This document shows positions 52,851 through 64,000 of a stretch of 64,000 nucleotides of DNA, one piece after another. Each line of letters starts with the position of its first letter. The stretch's first letter is position 1. The stretch covers positions 17,416,116-17,480,115 of the forward strand of contig NC_135997.1 in assembly GCF_048128805.1 (NCBI RefSeq), written 5' to 3'. The translations under genes and the position numbers were made by a program. The stretch comes from Centroberyx gerrardi (Eukaryota; Chordata; Actinopteri; Beryciformes; Berycidae). A model generated the notes under the pieces. It worked only from the letters and a program-made list of their open reading frames with translations, was not told the origin of the DNA and ran no database searches.

Positions 52851-54651
52851 CTACAATATAACTCTAGCGTGTGCGCGCTGTAGAGTAGGAATTGGCCCAG
52901 AGATAAAAGCCGTAACTCTGGACTCTTTGAGGATATTAAAGAGCTGGATAAAATCACGCTTTAAGATCTCCGACTGCTGCCGGGGAATATCATTCGTTCC
53001 CACGTGGACAACTACCGTCTTCACCGATGGTAGAGCTTCCAGGATGCCGGGGATTTTGGCTGAAATGTCGTTAACAGTAGCGCCGGGGAAACAGAATGTT
53101 TTTGAAGAATGTGATTGAATGGGGTTGAACACAGTAGTGCCTTTGGCTTGGCTCCCATCTGAGCCGACCGGTCCTCTCCTTTTCACTGAGCCGCATTGGT
53201 CCATGGCACCGTTGAGTCCAGCTCTCCACCGGCAGTCTCGCCTCCGTCCGTAGTGGTGAATGGACAGTGGGCATACAGGGAATCGATGAGCCGCTCATCT
53301 TCACCGATCTGGCGAAGAAGTGAGACTCTCCCCTCCAGTTCAACAATCTTCTGGGTTAGGCGAACGCAGCTCTCAGAGGCAGACGGAGAAATAAGTGGTG
53401 GCATGCTAGGAGAGAGATAGAGACGGGCCAGCAAGGAGCCAACACACAGAAACAATAGAATAAAAGCTCACAATCGAGCAGTATTGAGGCTCAGGGCGAC
53501 ACTTACATGCGAGGGCTCCACAAACGGGAGCCCACAGCGGTGATCAGACTCGATGATTAGCCTCTTTTCAGGTCTTTTTAGCTACACCGGTAGCCGACAG
53601 GTTAGAACAGTGATGAAGCGTCGGCCTGTACACAGGAAGGTCTCAGAAGGCAACAATACAGTCGGTACCGGTAGGGTTAGCTTCAGCCACCCCGGCTAGC
53701 ATAGCAAGTAGTTACATCCATAGAGGGATCAATCCAATCGCGATCATTGACACGCCAAGGTAAAGCGATTAAAAAAAACACTAAAGACAAGTACGGCGGT
53801 AAGATCGATTTAAAAATAGTTAGGCTATTCATTACTTTTTATATGTTCAATTTACAACCTTGTGCGCTATGATGATGCATCAATCTGACCTCATCTCAAA
53901 AAAGTAGTAATAAGGCAGTGACCTTTTAAACAGCAAAAATAAAATGTAATATGTCATAATATAATAGGAGATATATTAGCATGTACTGGTCCTAGTAAGG
54001 TCATAGATTACTTAATACCTTTTTTAATTAAAATTTTGATGTGCTTACTGTAAACTACTACCCATGTTGGTGCTTGTGTGTCAGTTAGCAGCCACTTTTT
54101 CTGGTTGCCTAACCAGATTTGTTGAGGATTTGCATTCTCTTTTTTATTAAAATGGTGTGTAACCACTGTTTTGTGAACCATGAGCCACTCAACATCATGG
54201 TTTACAGCAATTTTAGAGCATGGCACACTTTAAAACAAGGCCTCTAGTGGCTAATAGCAGGAGCTTCAGCAACAGCAATGCTTCCTGCTCCTTGAGCCAG
54301 GCTGAGGCTGGTTAGGTGTGTAGGAAGCCAAATAACTTAAAACTGGATTTTTTTGGGGATTTATGTTCTAGGCTTTCTCTCTGAATGCTTTTGATTACTG
54401 TGTTCATTTTTTAGAAGTACTTTCAGGCAAACCACACATTTTTACTGAATTACTGAATCTATTATGTTTTATCTAAGGCTGATTTAGTTCTACTTCTGCT
54501 CAATGCTATATGTAGTTGTGCTCTTGGAAGCAAGGGATGGATTTGTGGCCAGCTGTTGGTTAATTTTTAAGGAAATACGATAAATGACTGTAGTTGGGTA
54601 AAAGCTCTGGTTTTAAGCTAGTTGAAATTGTCAGCAGTTATAGGCCTTGTT

Positions 54652-57190
54652 GTTTGGTGCAGGTCAGTAGTTGTAATTCATCTCTTTTCCTGCTCAGGAA
54701 GTGAAAATTGGAGAAGCATAGTTCAGGAAGCGCAGCACAGAAAGCTTGCCTCTTCCAGTGCTGCAGTGCCACAGCTCATTTCCCTCTTCTCCGTCTCTGA
54801 GCTCACTGGGCTGGAAGACTGTCCGCTTTTGAGTCGTCTTGATTAATATATCTGCAGGAGAGCTTGAAGAGTTGGGATTAAAAGCCAACAGTATATTCCA
54901 ACTTTTGAAATGGAATGCACACTGAATGTACAAAATATTAGGGACACTTGCTCTTTTCATGAAGTACACTCATCCAGGTAAAAACCATCATCCCTTATTA
55001 GGCAAGGCAAGTTTATTCATATAGCACATTTCATACACAATTCAAAGTGCTTTACATAAATAAAAATAAAGACATAAAAAAAACAGTGCAAGAAGATTAA
55101 AAAGATAAAGAAAAGTGAAAGTGCATTAAAATCACATTTAAAAGAAAGTATAAAAGATAAAAAATAAATAAATATTCCAGTGCAGATTAGTGTGCCTGGC
55201 GAACAGAAAAGTTTTAAGTCCTGGTTTAAAAGATTCTAAAGTGGAGGCAGACCTCAGATTTTCTGTAAGTTTGTTCCAAGCATGAGGAGCATAAAAACTA
55301 AAAGCTGCTTCTCCATGCTTTGTTCTGACCGTGGGAAAAGTAAGCAGACCAGCACCTGAAGACCTGAGGGTCTGGCGGGTTCATAACATAGAAGGAGATC
55401 AGAAATGTATTTTGGTCCTAAACCATTTAGTGCTTTATAAACATGCAACAGAATTTTAAACTCAATTCTTTGGCACACAGGAAGCCAATACAGTGATCTC
55501 AGCACTGGAGTTTTTTTTATATTTTATTTATATCTGTATCTATTATATCTATCTATATCCCTTATTACATCTATACCAATCACAAAAGAGGAGATGCAGA
55601 TGAAGAGAAGCAGACGTTAGGGACGTTTTTTTTTAGGCTGTACATTTTGAAGTAACACCAATATCAACACAGCTGGACAAAGATATGGTGCACCAATTCA
55701 TGGTGGCCGTCACATTACCACCACTGACAGTTTTAACATGGTTTAATGGAGGCAAAAAGTAGGGCACACCTGATGCGGTGTTATTTATTATAAGATGTTA
55801 TTAGTGTAAAACGATGCTTCTAGAGGGAAATATACTTTAGTGGGGTATGCAAACATTCTGTGCCGTATTCAGTGTGGTTCCAGTCAGACAGGGCTGACTT
55901 TGACCACTGCAAAATTACCTGCAAAATGGGCGTTACTGTTGCAGTGCACATGGTATGGCACCTTCATAGGAAGCAGAGCTATAATTTCCCCCAAATTCCT
56001 CCTAGTGCCAACAACGTTGCCTCAGCAGCAAGCAACTTACAATAATTTACATCTGATGACAGTAATGACCAAAACAGACCATTCAGTCAACATAGGGATA
56101 TTCATCCATACATATTCAAAATAGGTGCTATGATTATACTGAAACTGTCCTTCAACTGGAGGACATGGGTTCAAGCCCCCGTATTGGGAAGCCTCCACCC
56201 TGCCCAAGTGTCCTTGAGCAAGTCACTGAATCCCCAGCAGAACCGTTCGGTAGCTCACTCTGCACTCTTGCTCCCTGTGGAAGGGGGAAGTGAAAAATAA
56301 TTTCTCTATGGAGATTAATAAAGTCTGTTCTTGCTCTTTTATTCTTAAAAAGTTGTCATTCATCAAAACCTCCTCTAGAGGTAGCACTTCACCACTGCAG
56401 CATTTATTGTGCACATGTTGGAAGAGAGGAAGTACATGGTCACTTTGCAGGGAATTCCAAGTTATGAGGAAAAAAAACCAAACAAAACTCTGTGACCATT
56501 AGTGCACAGTGGAGTGTCCTGGGCATCAGGCACCTGAACAGGGAGGAGGACTAGGGATGACCCTGTGAAATTGAATTTACACCAGGAGGTTGATGGGAGC
56601 TAGAGTAACTCTCAGTGAAGTCAGGGTTCAGTGTGGACAAAAAATATGCACTGAATCCCCTCGTAAAGCCTTCAGCACAACCATGGACAAGAGAATATAG
56701 GGTAGCTAAAGAGCGCTAATCAAGGACCACTTAACGTGAAAGAGGGTCATGCTTTGGCATGACTGCTTGGCTCAGCAGACTAATGAATAATTTAGAAATG
56801 TTGCATTCTGTAAGCTCCATAGCATCTGACTTCTACATTATGCAATACATTTATTCAAGAAATTAGAGGGAAGGAAGTACCTATGAAACACCTTGCATTG
56901 ATGGGTTTGTGCTCTCTATTCTAGGTGATGAGAAAACTCAGAATGGTGAAATCAGGAAAACCCCTGTGGAGAATGGTGAAAGAACATGTTGCAGCCCTTG
57001 GTGGAATGAATGAAGTGAACCTTTTAGACACTTGTTTTTGTATGGCTTGTGTGTTTTTTGGAATAAAGTCTGTTCTTCTCATTGCTCAGACAGTCTACAT
57101 TAATAGTGACGTTTTAGCCATTTTACTTTGTTTTCACCACCATACATTAGAAATACGTATTTTCTTGGCGAACTGTGCAGATCAGGGTTT
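54652..57190 (+). repeat. Copy 2 of the segmental duplication (exon-less e2f4 3' region)
   Basis: It starts at TTGTTTGGTGCAGGTCAGTA, shared with 31826. It matches e2f4 intron 4 up to 54979 and again from 55568, then jumps near 55755 to sequence matching 34190 onward. The deleted part would hold e2f4 exons 5-9. A LINE fragment (55001-55557) and about 300 bases at 56570-56850 have no counterpart in copy 1. It probably makes no E2F4 product. Confidence 0.85.
55001..55557 (-). mobile_element. 5'-truncated L2-type LINE with 10-bp target duplication
   Basis: The minus-strand frame contains LYWLPVCQRIEFKILLHVYK and ALNGLGPKYISDLLL, the C-terminus of LINE reverse transcriptase. The 3' end begins at 55001 with the widespread fish motif GGCAAGGCAAGTTTATTCAT. 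The ten bases TCCCTTATTA occur on both sides (54991-55000 and 55558-55567). The copy lies only in the second duplication copy, so it inserted after the duplication. Confidence 0.88.
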
Positions 57191-57779
57191 GTGCGGCACT
57201 TATAAAATCGGGGCTAACCTTTTACAGCTCACAGGGAAGAGGCGTAGTATAGTGGCCATGTTTCAGACAAAATTGGGAGAAGCCACACAAAGGTGAGATT
57301 TTATACTTTATTGCAAATATTTGCACACAATATGTTTTACTCATGTAACAGAAAAGGGTTCAAGGATTTCAGAAAGCTTATCTGATTGGCAAATTTCGGT
57401 CTGGAAACCTTGCCCACATGAAGTCAAATTGCCACAAAGATTTTATCGGCACGGTTTTTAATAGAACGCCTGCCAGACGCAATGGGCAGGAAGTGGAAGT
57501 TGGCCCCACATGCCCCCGGTCCATACTACCCTGGTGAAGGAGAGCCATTGACCACCCAACCTGGAGAGAATATACCTGAAAAGTGTGGAGGTATGCTCAG
57601 CTCAGCTCAGCTCAACTCAGACGGATGACAACCGATCGTTTGAACAGTCACATGTTGGAGATGGAGCTAGAGAGTGTCAAAGCAGGAGGTTTTCAGAATG
57701 GAAACAGGATTGCTTGACAGAGATACGTTTGGTTGTATTGTTGGATATGTTGCTTGTTTTGAAGATTCAATTAATTACT

Positions 57780-58126
57780 ATGCTGGATGAAAAGTCAATT
57801 CACTTACACTTGAGGATCAGGTTTTCATGACACTTATGAAACTACGACAAAACTACTTTTTAATTGTAGTGTTGGCACTGTCAGCAACGTAATTAACACT
57901 TTTGTCACTCTTCTACACAAAGTTTTTTTTAAAGGACATACTGACAACTGTACCCAGCAGAACAAAGAACCAAACCAGCATGCCTGCATCTTTCCAGAAA
58001 TTCCCTAACTGTAAAATGGTGATTGATTGTACTGATGTAGAAGTTGCTACCCCAGGTCAAATCATTCGAAGAGAAACCTATTCGACATACAGAGGCATGC
58101 ACTCCTTTAAATTGCTCCTTGATTAA
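57780..58126 (+). pseudogene. PIF/Harbinger-type transposase fragment
   Basis: The frame at 57902-58126 encodes MPASFQKFPNCKMVIDCTDV and YSTYRGMHSFKLL, the start of the DDE_4 endonuclease domain with its first catalytic aspartate in IDCTD. Upstream, TLMKLRQNYFL-like sequence resembles the helix-turn-helix part of the same family but is interrupted. The remainder of the domain is missing, so this is a relic. Confidence 0.7.
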
Positions 58127-60885
58127 TTTAGCATAATGTTGCCACATAGCTGGTAATCTGGCAATTATGCTGCATTCAAGTGCTCTTGGAAATATCAGAA
58201 TTACGAGTTCATGTACAATGCATGTCCAATATAAACAAGGGAGTAAATATGACAGGGAAAGTCAGGATTTTCTATGATCCCCAATTTGCTGAGATGTGAT
58301 GTTTATGGGCAGAGAGCACAGACATCTTGTGAGCAACTGGTAGTAGAAGTGATGTATTTTTTATTATATTTTGAATTTAAATGTATCGCGCCATATAAAA
58401 AATGGCAACTTAATTTTAAACATTCTAAAAAAAAAATGTCTATCTCTAATAATACACGTGTCCATATTGTGAGAAGCGGGACAGTGGGTGGAGTATCTGG
58501 GTTAGTTGTACTGGGCCAGTCTGTGTCACATTTCCAGTGTTCATTGTTTTTGTTTTGTTTTGTTTTTTATCCCAGTCCACCACTGGGAGGCAGGCATGTC
58601 AAATGCAGTCAGGACAGTTCTACAGAATGTGACAGAGATTGATAAAGTTTGAATTTTAAATTGCAGTTATGCAGCTATTGTCAATGCTTTAGATTCCTTT
58701 CATCTGTGGCTTTATTATGTTTTGTCTATTGATTCGCATCGTGGACACGTTTATGTGAATTTGTGGACCTGCAAAAATGTGGGGTGCCCCATATTGTTGC
58801 TTCCAGGCCTGCACTTGCAAACTGAAGTGAACTGTACTCCACTGTCACCCTTCTTCTTCTCCTTCTTCTTCTTCTTCTTCTTCTTGCCGTCTGCTTCAAT
58901 CTGATAGAAAATATATGTGTATGACAGATCAGTGATAATCTCATTGTGCTATTGTGGTAATTAAAATGTCATTAAATGATTCTGTTGTAATTTCCTTGGT
59001 CCAAAAATGCAAAATACAGCATGTTGTTCACTTTACATAAGAAGGTACATAAGGTACTTAAGGGGTTTCTAACATCTTCTTGAAAAAATATTTGCTGCAG
59101 AGCTGACATCAGAGAAAATGGTGTGTTCCAATATGAAATTGCTCAGAAAATTAGTTCTTCATCTAGGTAGTAACATCTCCAGTTGAAATTTAAGGTATCC
59201 ATCCAACCCTTAATGAAAACTGAGGCTAGCTACAGTATTACGAGGCTAACACTTGGAAGCAAACCAAGTATTCCAATCTCAACAGCTACTTTCTCCAGCT
59301 GATTTCCCCAGTGCCATACCTGTGTTTCCAGCAGAGAGGAGGAAAGTCTGGGGTGGATCCAGTTTCTCATTGAATATTCCTGCGGCCAATCGAGCCCTGC
59401 CGCACTGAGTGACTGCTGTTCCCTGCGGTATCAATAATACAAGAGGAAGTTATTGTCCCTCTGCAGGCCACAGTATCACACAGCTAAAGGAAGGGGGAGT
59501 GGGTCCTTTCAATCAACCCTCTAGGGTTTCAGGGCCTGCAGACAGTGGTCTGACGCTGGGGAGCCTGCTGCTGTGCCCCTTGTACAGAGCTTGATTGTAT
59601 GGCTGGCGTGACCAAGGGATAAATGTGTCTAAACAGTGACAGCCTGCAGAGTCCTGCTGGCCTGGCCCAGTAGGTAAGACTACACCCCCACAGAACCAGA
59701 GTCACAAGATGAGTCCCAGCTGAGAGACAACTCAATAGAGAATTAGTCAGTGGGAGACATTGGACAGTTAGAGAATGGGATGGATATCCTGGGTGTGATT
59801 AACATGATCCAGATTTTCACCTTGTTTGAGCAGCTAGCTGACAGCTGTGACCTTCCTATAGCTTCCCGATGGTCCAAAATACTGCATTGAAAAAAAATCT
59901 ATTTATTTTAAGTGTGATTTTAAATACGTCATTGTTGTACATCAAAACAATGACATGACCTGAAGGACTCATAGACGTGTCCTGATCCACTGTTGCTGTT
60001 TTAAGGAATTATGTGACGTGTACCTAAGCTTTTTCATACTACTCTCTATTTTTTTCTATGTATTATCACAGAAAATAGTCAACCAACCTATGATGGTCAG
60101 ATGACTCATGAAATATGAAGCCATGCATCAACCTGAACCCAAGAGAACAAGTTCACAAAGTAGAGAAAAGCACAGAGAGAGCTAGAGGACGCAGGTGGGA
60201 GGGGTGCAGAAGGAGAGAGTGAAATGTAGAGAAAGTAGGAGAGATGGTGAAACGGAGAGTGGCAGTCCAAAAGAGGTCAGCTCCGAGTGCAGTGATACCT
60301 ACAAGTTAGAGATGCTGCCAAAGCCTTGAAAGGATATTTAAAGTAATGAATGGAATGGAACTGTTGGTGAGTTCTAAAAAATATTTTTTTTCCTAATTTT
60401 AATTATTGTAAATGATCATTGGCATTTGAAATTGATAAAAATTACTCTCAACCTAAATTATATGTATTCTGTGCTTATCTTTTTGAACAGTGAGCTTGTT
60501 AATCACAATTGTGTGTTTTTGGATTAAAAATGTCTAGCCTCATATTCATAAATTAAACAGTTTCTCTGGGCACTCTTCGTCTGCAGCTCTGTTCAGTATC
60601 ACAAATTGCTCCACCTCTAATTAGTTCATAGATTTATGGTTTTCATAAGTAAAGTAGATTACTGGTACTTGTTTTATTAACCATGCTGTGAAAGTGGTAA
60701 GGTAGCCAGTCATTAAGGTTTAATATCCCCTCTCCGGTGAGATACTTTACTCCCTGTGTTAATCCCATCACTGAAAATGAAAAAAACGGCATCTATTTAA
60801 ACCCAGGGTTTTGCGACATCATTAGGAAAAACAGACTGAAGAGAAAGATGTGACATCACTGTGTCGTTGTGCACACGGGCATGAG
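58127..60885. other. Intergenic region upstream of strc
   Basis: No supported gene. A CTT-rich microsatellite lies at 58846-58886. The segment 60140-60360 just before strc is purine-rich (repeated GAGAG). The short open frames here have no family resemblance. Confidence 0.5.
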
Positions 60886-63800
60886 ATGAAGATGGCAGAG
60901 AAAGGGCCAGGGATGGCCACTCTTGGATTCACAAGCGTCCTAGTTTGTGTTATTTTACTGGGACAAGCATCCGCTCAGAGGACAGGTGAGTACATCATCT
61001 AAACTTGTCCATCAAATACAGTGTTTGTATATTGTGCTACATGTGCTTATGACATAATGCTGGCTCTAGCTCTCCTTAATGGGACACTTTCAGGAGGAAA
61101 TAAAGAGGACCAAAGAGATGCCATTCTCAGGGAAATAGTTTCAAAATGGAGTAAAGGAGGTGCTTGGAATCCTCAAAAAAATTCTCCAGAAACTAACAAG
61201 GACCACGAAGTACACCCTTTGGTGAGGAGCATCATGGGGGGTCTGAAGACACTTGGTCTCCTGCCCAGCAAGAACATGCCCCTGCCCTCGCTAAACAAGG
61301 CGGTGGACAGGCACCGTCTGTCTTCCTTCCTCTACAACATCTCTCTTTACCTCCAAGAGATGGGTGCTGAGCTAGAGGAGAGACAGACAGTGTCTGATGA
61401 GGAGCAGCTATGGGAAAAGGTGCTGCAATCCTTCATCCAGTCTGAGGGGAGTACTACACTGAACCAGTGGAACGGCCGGGTGCCGCCCAGACCCAGCGTC
61501 AGACTCCAGGACTGGTTTCTGTCCCTGCGGGGAAGCCCTCACTGGGACTGGTTTCTGGGGCTGCTGCAGAGTCTCATCGCTCTATCTGAGCGTCAGCCTC
61601 ACCGGCCGCTCTTGGCTCTCTTATCTCAGAACTGGAGGACAGTGAGCGCTGTGCTGGAAACTGTGCTCCAGGCACTGGTTAGTGGAACCTATGGCCAGGC
61701 CAGCGCCGGCCTGCAGGGCTTCATCTGTGCACTGAAGGGCCGCAGTGACTGTGCCTTCAACGTCAGCTGGCTTCAGCAGCTGCTACTTTTCCTAGAGACC
61801 CGCAACTGGAAGCCTGTGGTCAGTTTACACCCAGCAGGTGAAGGTGGTGAACAGAACAGGGGCTCAACTGCATTTGGACGTTTAAAGCCCTTCAGCTTGC
61901 CTCCTGAGGCCATGAGGCAGGACGGGTTGTCTGGAAATGCCTCTGTGGAAGAGACAAGGGACACTGGGGACGATTTAGACTCCATGCAAAGCTTACTGTT
62001 GCAGGCACTATCACGCTCAGGTGGAGGAGAGAGGGCAGGCCACTTAGCAGAGAAAAATCCAGCTCTGGTGCAAAGCCTGGATGGGCTGAGGAGGGGTCTC
62101 CTGCACAGGGTGGGTAGTTCTGTCTACAGTAACCTGAGGAAGAAAGTGAACCGCGTTACCATGGCGCTGCTTGATGATGTCAGCAGCCTGGTGGATGTGC
62201 CACAGCCTAACCCACAGGGGCGATGCTCAGTGGGTGAGTATGTAGAGCAGTTGGACTCGGAGGTCATTAACACCAACACGAGATAAAGATTCATTTACAT
62301 GACACAAAGAGCGGTTGATTGATTGTTTCAGTGAGTTATAAAAAAACAAAAAACAAAACCTGTCATCTTCATAAAGCATAGCTCCATCAGTGTTTTCAGT
62401 TGTGTGCATTTATATAAATACAATCTGATAATCAAATCATTAGATAATTAAGAAAGAGAATGCTCCAGTTACATCGGAACAGGGTGGAGAATATACCTGT
62501 AAGGGTTCAGGTAACAAATACTTTAAGAGGAAGATAAGATAAAGGGAAGGCAAGTGTCATGTTGTGGTATGAGGACAGTGACTTTCTCTATGTCGAATGG
62601 CAAGTAGCAAGCAAACACAGCCTGTAAGCTTGATATTATTTGGCTTCCTCTTAACATTCACTTTGCTTCACCTCCTCAGTCTGTCCTGAATGCTGAGAGA
62701 ATGTGATGCTTTGAATTAACAAACAGGAATACTGAATGTTCACAAGTTACTAATGTTCCAGCTTGCTGCTAGCAGGCTCTCGCTGTTCGAGTGCCAATTT
62801 ATGAAGGCACACAACATTTGGACGCTTTGCTCCAAGCGAGGATCCTGAGAAAAGCAATGACTGCTAAAAGTGTGCTATTAACTATTTAGTAGGTCCATTT
62901 AAATATACTACAGGTCAAAAAGAAGTCATAAGTTCTTTAGATTGTATTTAGTGTCATTCACCGAAATACGAAAGGGAAAGCTACTGTGACTGACACTGCT
63001 TTAAAATCATTATGTTCATCTTGGTCATTGAGAGCATCTGCTGTACCTTCAATCCCCTGGCCCGGCTAATCTCTTTATCCTTTCATTGATGTCAGTAACA
63101 TTATATCCTGGGCATTGTTAGCTGAGCTGTGCTGTTGCATCAAGCATAATTGTAATGCTGCAAGGGCCTCCAGTTGCTTTTTCCACCATTCACCCCTTAC
63201 CTGATTCCACTGTGATTTTCTGTTAATATTTGCCTTCCATCTGTCTTTCTAAAGGTGACCTGAGGCAGCTCATCTTATGGTAAGATATTTTATTCATAAA
63301 GATCACTATATCATTATAATCTACACACTTTGACTATGGCACTATATCACAGCATTACTTAGCATTATACCTTCAGTTTTATTCTTTGTTAATAAAAGAA
63401 CGGGAGGTTATTAGCAAAGTCACAATAGCTTCACGTTTCTATACCATTGTTTTCTCTAACCTGCCCATGCATATTTAGGGGGATAAGACATAATGTTACA
63501 TGGAACACCCAGGCTTTGGGTTTTAGCTCCCAGGGCCTCCCCAGCACCCTTCCATTCCTGTCCTGCCCCTCCACTGAGGGAGGTGAACTAAGGTCCAGAC
63601 TAACACCATCCCACTCAGCTCAAAAAACTCCGTCATCACGAACAATCTCCAAAAAAAATCACCCGCCTGACCTCCCTCCCGCACCTCGCCGCTCCCGGCT
63701 CCACCAGCCCAGCACAGAGGGAGGCGAAGGAGGCAAAGACCAACAGAAAGAGGCGGAGTTCTCCACCTCAACAGAAATTCTGGAGGCAGCGTGTAATGCA

Positions 63801-64000
63801 TCCATCCCAGGCTTGACAGGAGTCTCCAACTTCACTGTGTTCCTCTACTGCAACCTGTTTGAAGGGGAGAATGGGTCAGTTAATCCTGCAGTGGGTCAGA
63901 TGGGACTTGACCTGCATGCCACTTGCTCTGATGCGGCCTGGTACCTGTCTGCAGCTGAGGAGGATTTCCTCTGGGTCCATGTCTGCAGCGAGTACTTTGC
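60886..64000 (+). CDS. strc: Stereocilin, N-terminal part; 3' partial at window edge
   Basis: Stereocilin is a large secreted/GPI-type protein of hair-cell stereocilia that forms horizontal top connectors and tectorial-membrane attachment. Exons: 60886-60985, 61094-62233, 63255-63279 and 63479 to beyond 64000. The ATG opens a signal peptide ending near LLGQASA. Blocks shared with mammalian STRC are RLQDWFLSLRGSPHWDWFLG, SDCAFNVSWLQQLLLFLE, LLHRVGSSVYSNL, GDLRQLILWGIRHNVTWNTQ and, in exon 4, ILEAACNASIPGLTGVSNFT. The third coding exon is only 25 bp. A proline/serine/basic linker in exon 4 is longer than its mammalian counterpart. A start at 61021 inside intron 1 is rejected because the spliced frame supplies a proper signal peptide. 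Confidence 0.9.

Larger units (their letters stand above)
45560..53790 (-). mobile_element. CR1/L2-type LINE, minus strand, decayed and interrupted by nested insertions
   Basis: Read right to left: a 5' region (53460-53790), ORF1 with an SGNH-esterase block VVVHVGTNDI (about 52858-53455), an endonuclease part with FLTETWL (49040-49436), reverse transcriptase with PQGSILGPLLFNLY and the catalytic YADD motif (47488-48900), and the RT C-terminal part LHWLPVSFRIDFKILL ending near 45663. Several frameshifts make it inactive. It is split by a solo LTR at 46421-47487 and by hAT material at 49437-52850. Its 3' tail abuts the end of the repeat-protein gene. Endpoints are approximate. Confidence 0.85.

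Noticed and set aside
54652-57190. A second working e2f4 gene
   Set aside because: No E2F exon is present in this copy; only intron and 3' flank are duplicated.
61021-61093. Separate strc start encoding MFVYCATCAYDIML
   Set aside because: It lies inside intron 1. The spliced exon at 60886-60985 gives a signal peptide and joins in phase.

Overview
The window reads as nuclear DNA of a bony fish, most likely a teleost. Genes are split by short GT-AG introns, intergenic DNA is AT-rich, and the mobile elements are typical of fish: Tc1-like, hAT and Harbinger DNA transposons and CR1/L2-type LINEs with an esterase ORF1. All exon boundaries were called by eye from reading-frame continuity, splice sites and remembered family sequences.

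Layout. (1) 1896-7187 (+): got2, mitochondrial aspartate aminotransferase, exons 2-10; exon 1 lies left of the window. (2) 10693-18142 (+): slc38a7, a lysosomal glutamine/asparagine transporter, 11 coding exons. (3) 20679-25745 (-): ctsa, lysosomal cathepsin A/protective protein, 11 coding exons. (4) 27665-33883 (+): e2f4, nine coding exons, one intron being a U12-type AT-AC intron. (5) 37305-45452 (+): an 8.1-kb uninterrupted reading frame for a 2715-residue repetitive protein that I do not recognise as a named gene. (6) 45560-53790: a minus-strand LINE broken up by a 1.07-kb probable solo LTR and a cluster of hAT pieces. (7) 54652-57190: a second, exon-less copy of the e2f4 3' region. (8) A Harbinger relic, and then from 60886 (+): strc (stereocilin), running off the right edge.

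The most interesting item is gene (5). It is built from three copies of an N-terminal module (A) and seven full copies of a 199-residue (597-bp) module (B). Every full A and B copy carries an amphipathic helix whose hydrophobic spacing matches the PKA regulatory-subunit docking helix of A-kinase anchoring proteins, giving ten intact copies. The C-terminus is polybasic, aromatic and cysteine-containing, like a membrane anchor. The upstream region has a CArG box, an M-CAT/TEAD site, a palindromic CRE and a TATA box, all within 70 bp. I propose a polyvalent PKA-anchoring scaffold; this is inference from pattern, not from a database match.

Two neighbouring genes, ctsa and slc38a7, make lysosomal proteins. 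A perfect CLEAR (TFEB) palindrome lies just upstream of ctsa, and a nine-base match lies in the likely slc38a7 promoter. got2 handles glutamate/aspartate and slc38a7 moves glutamine; their adjacency is also seen in mammals.
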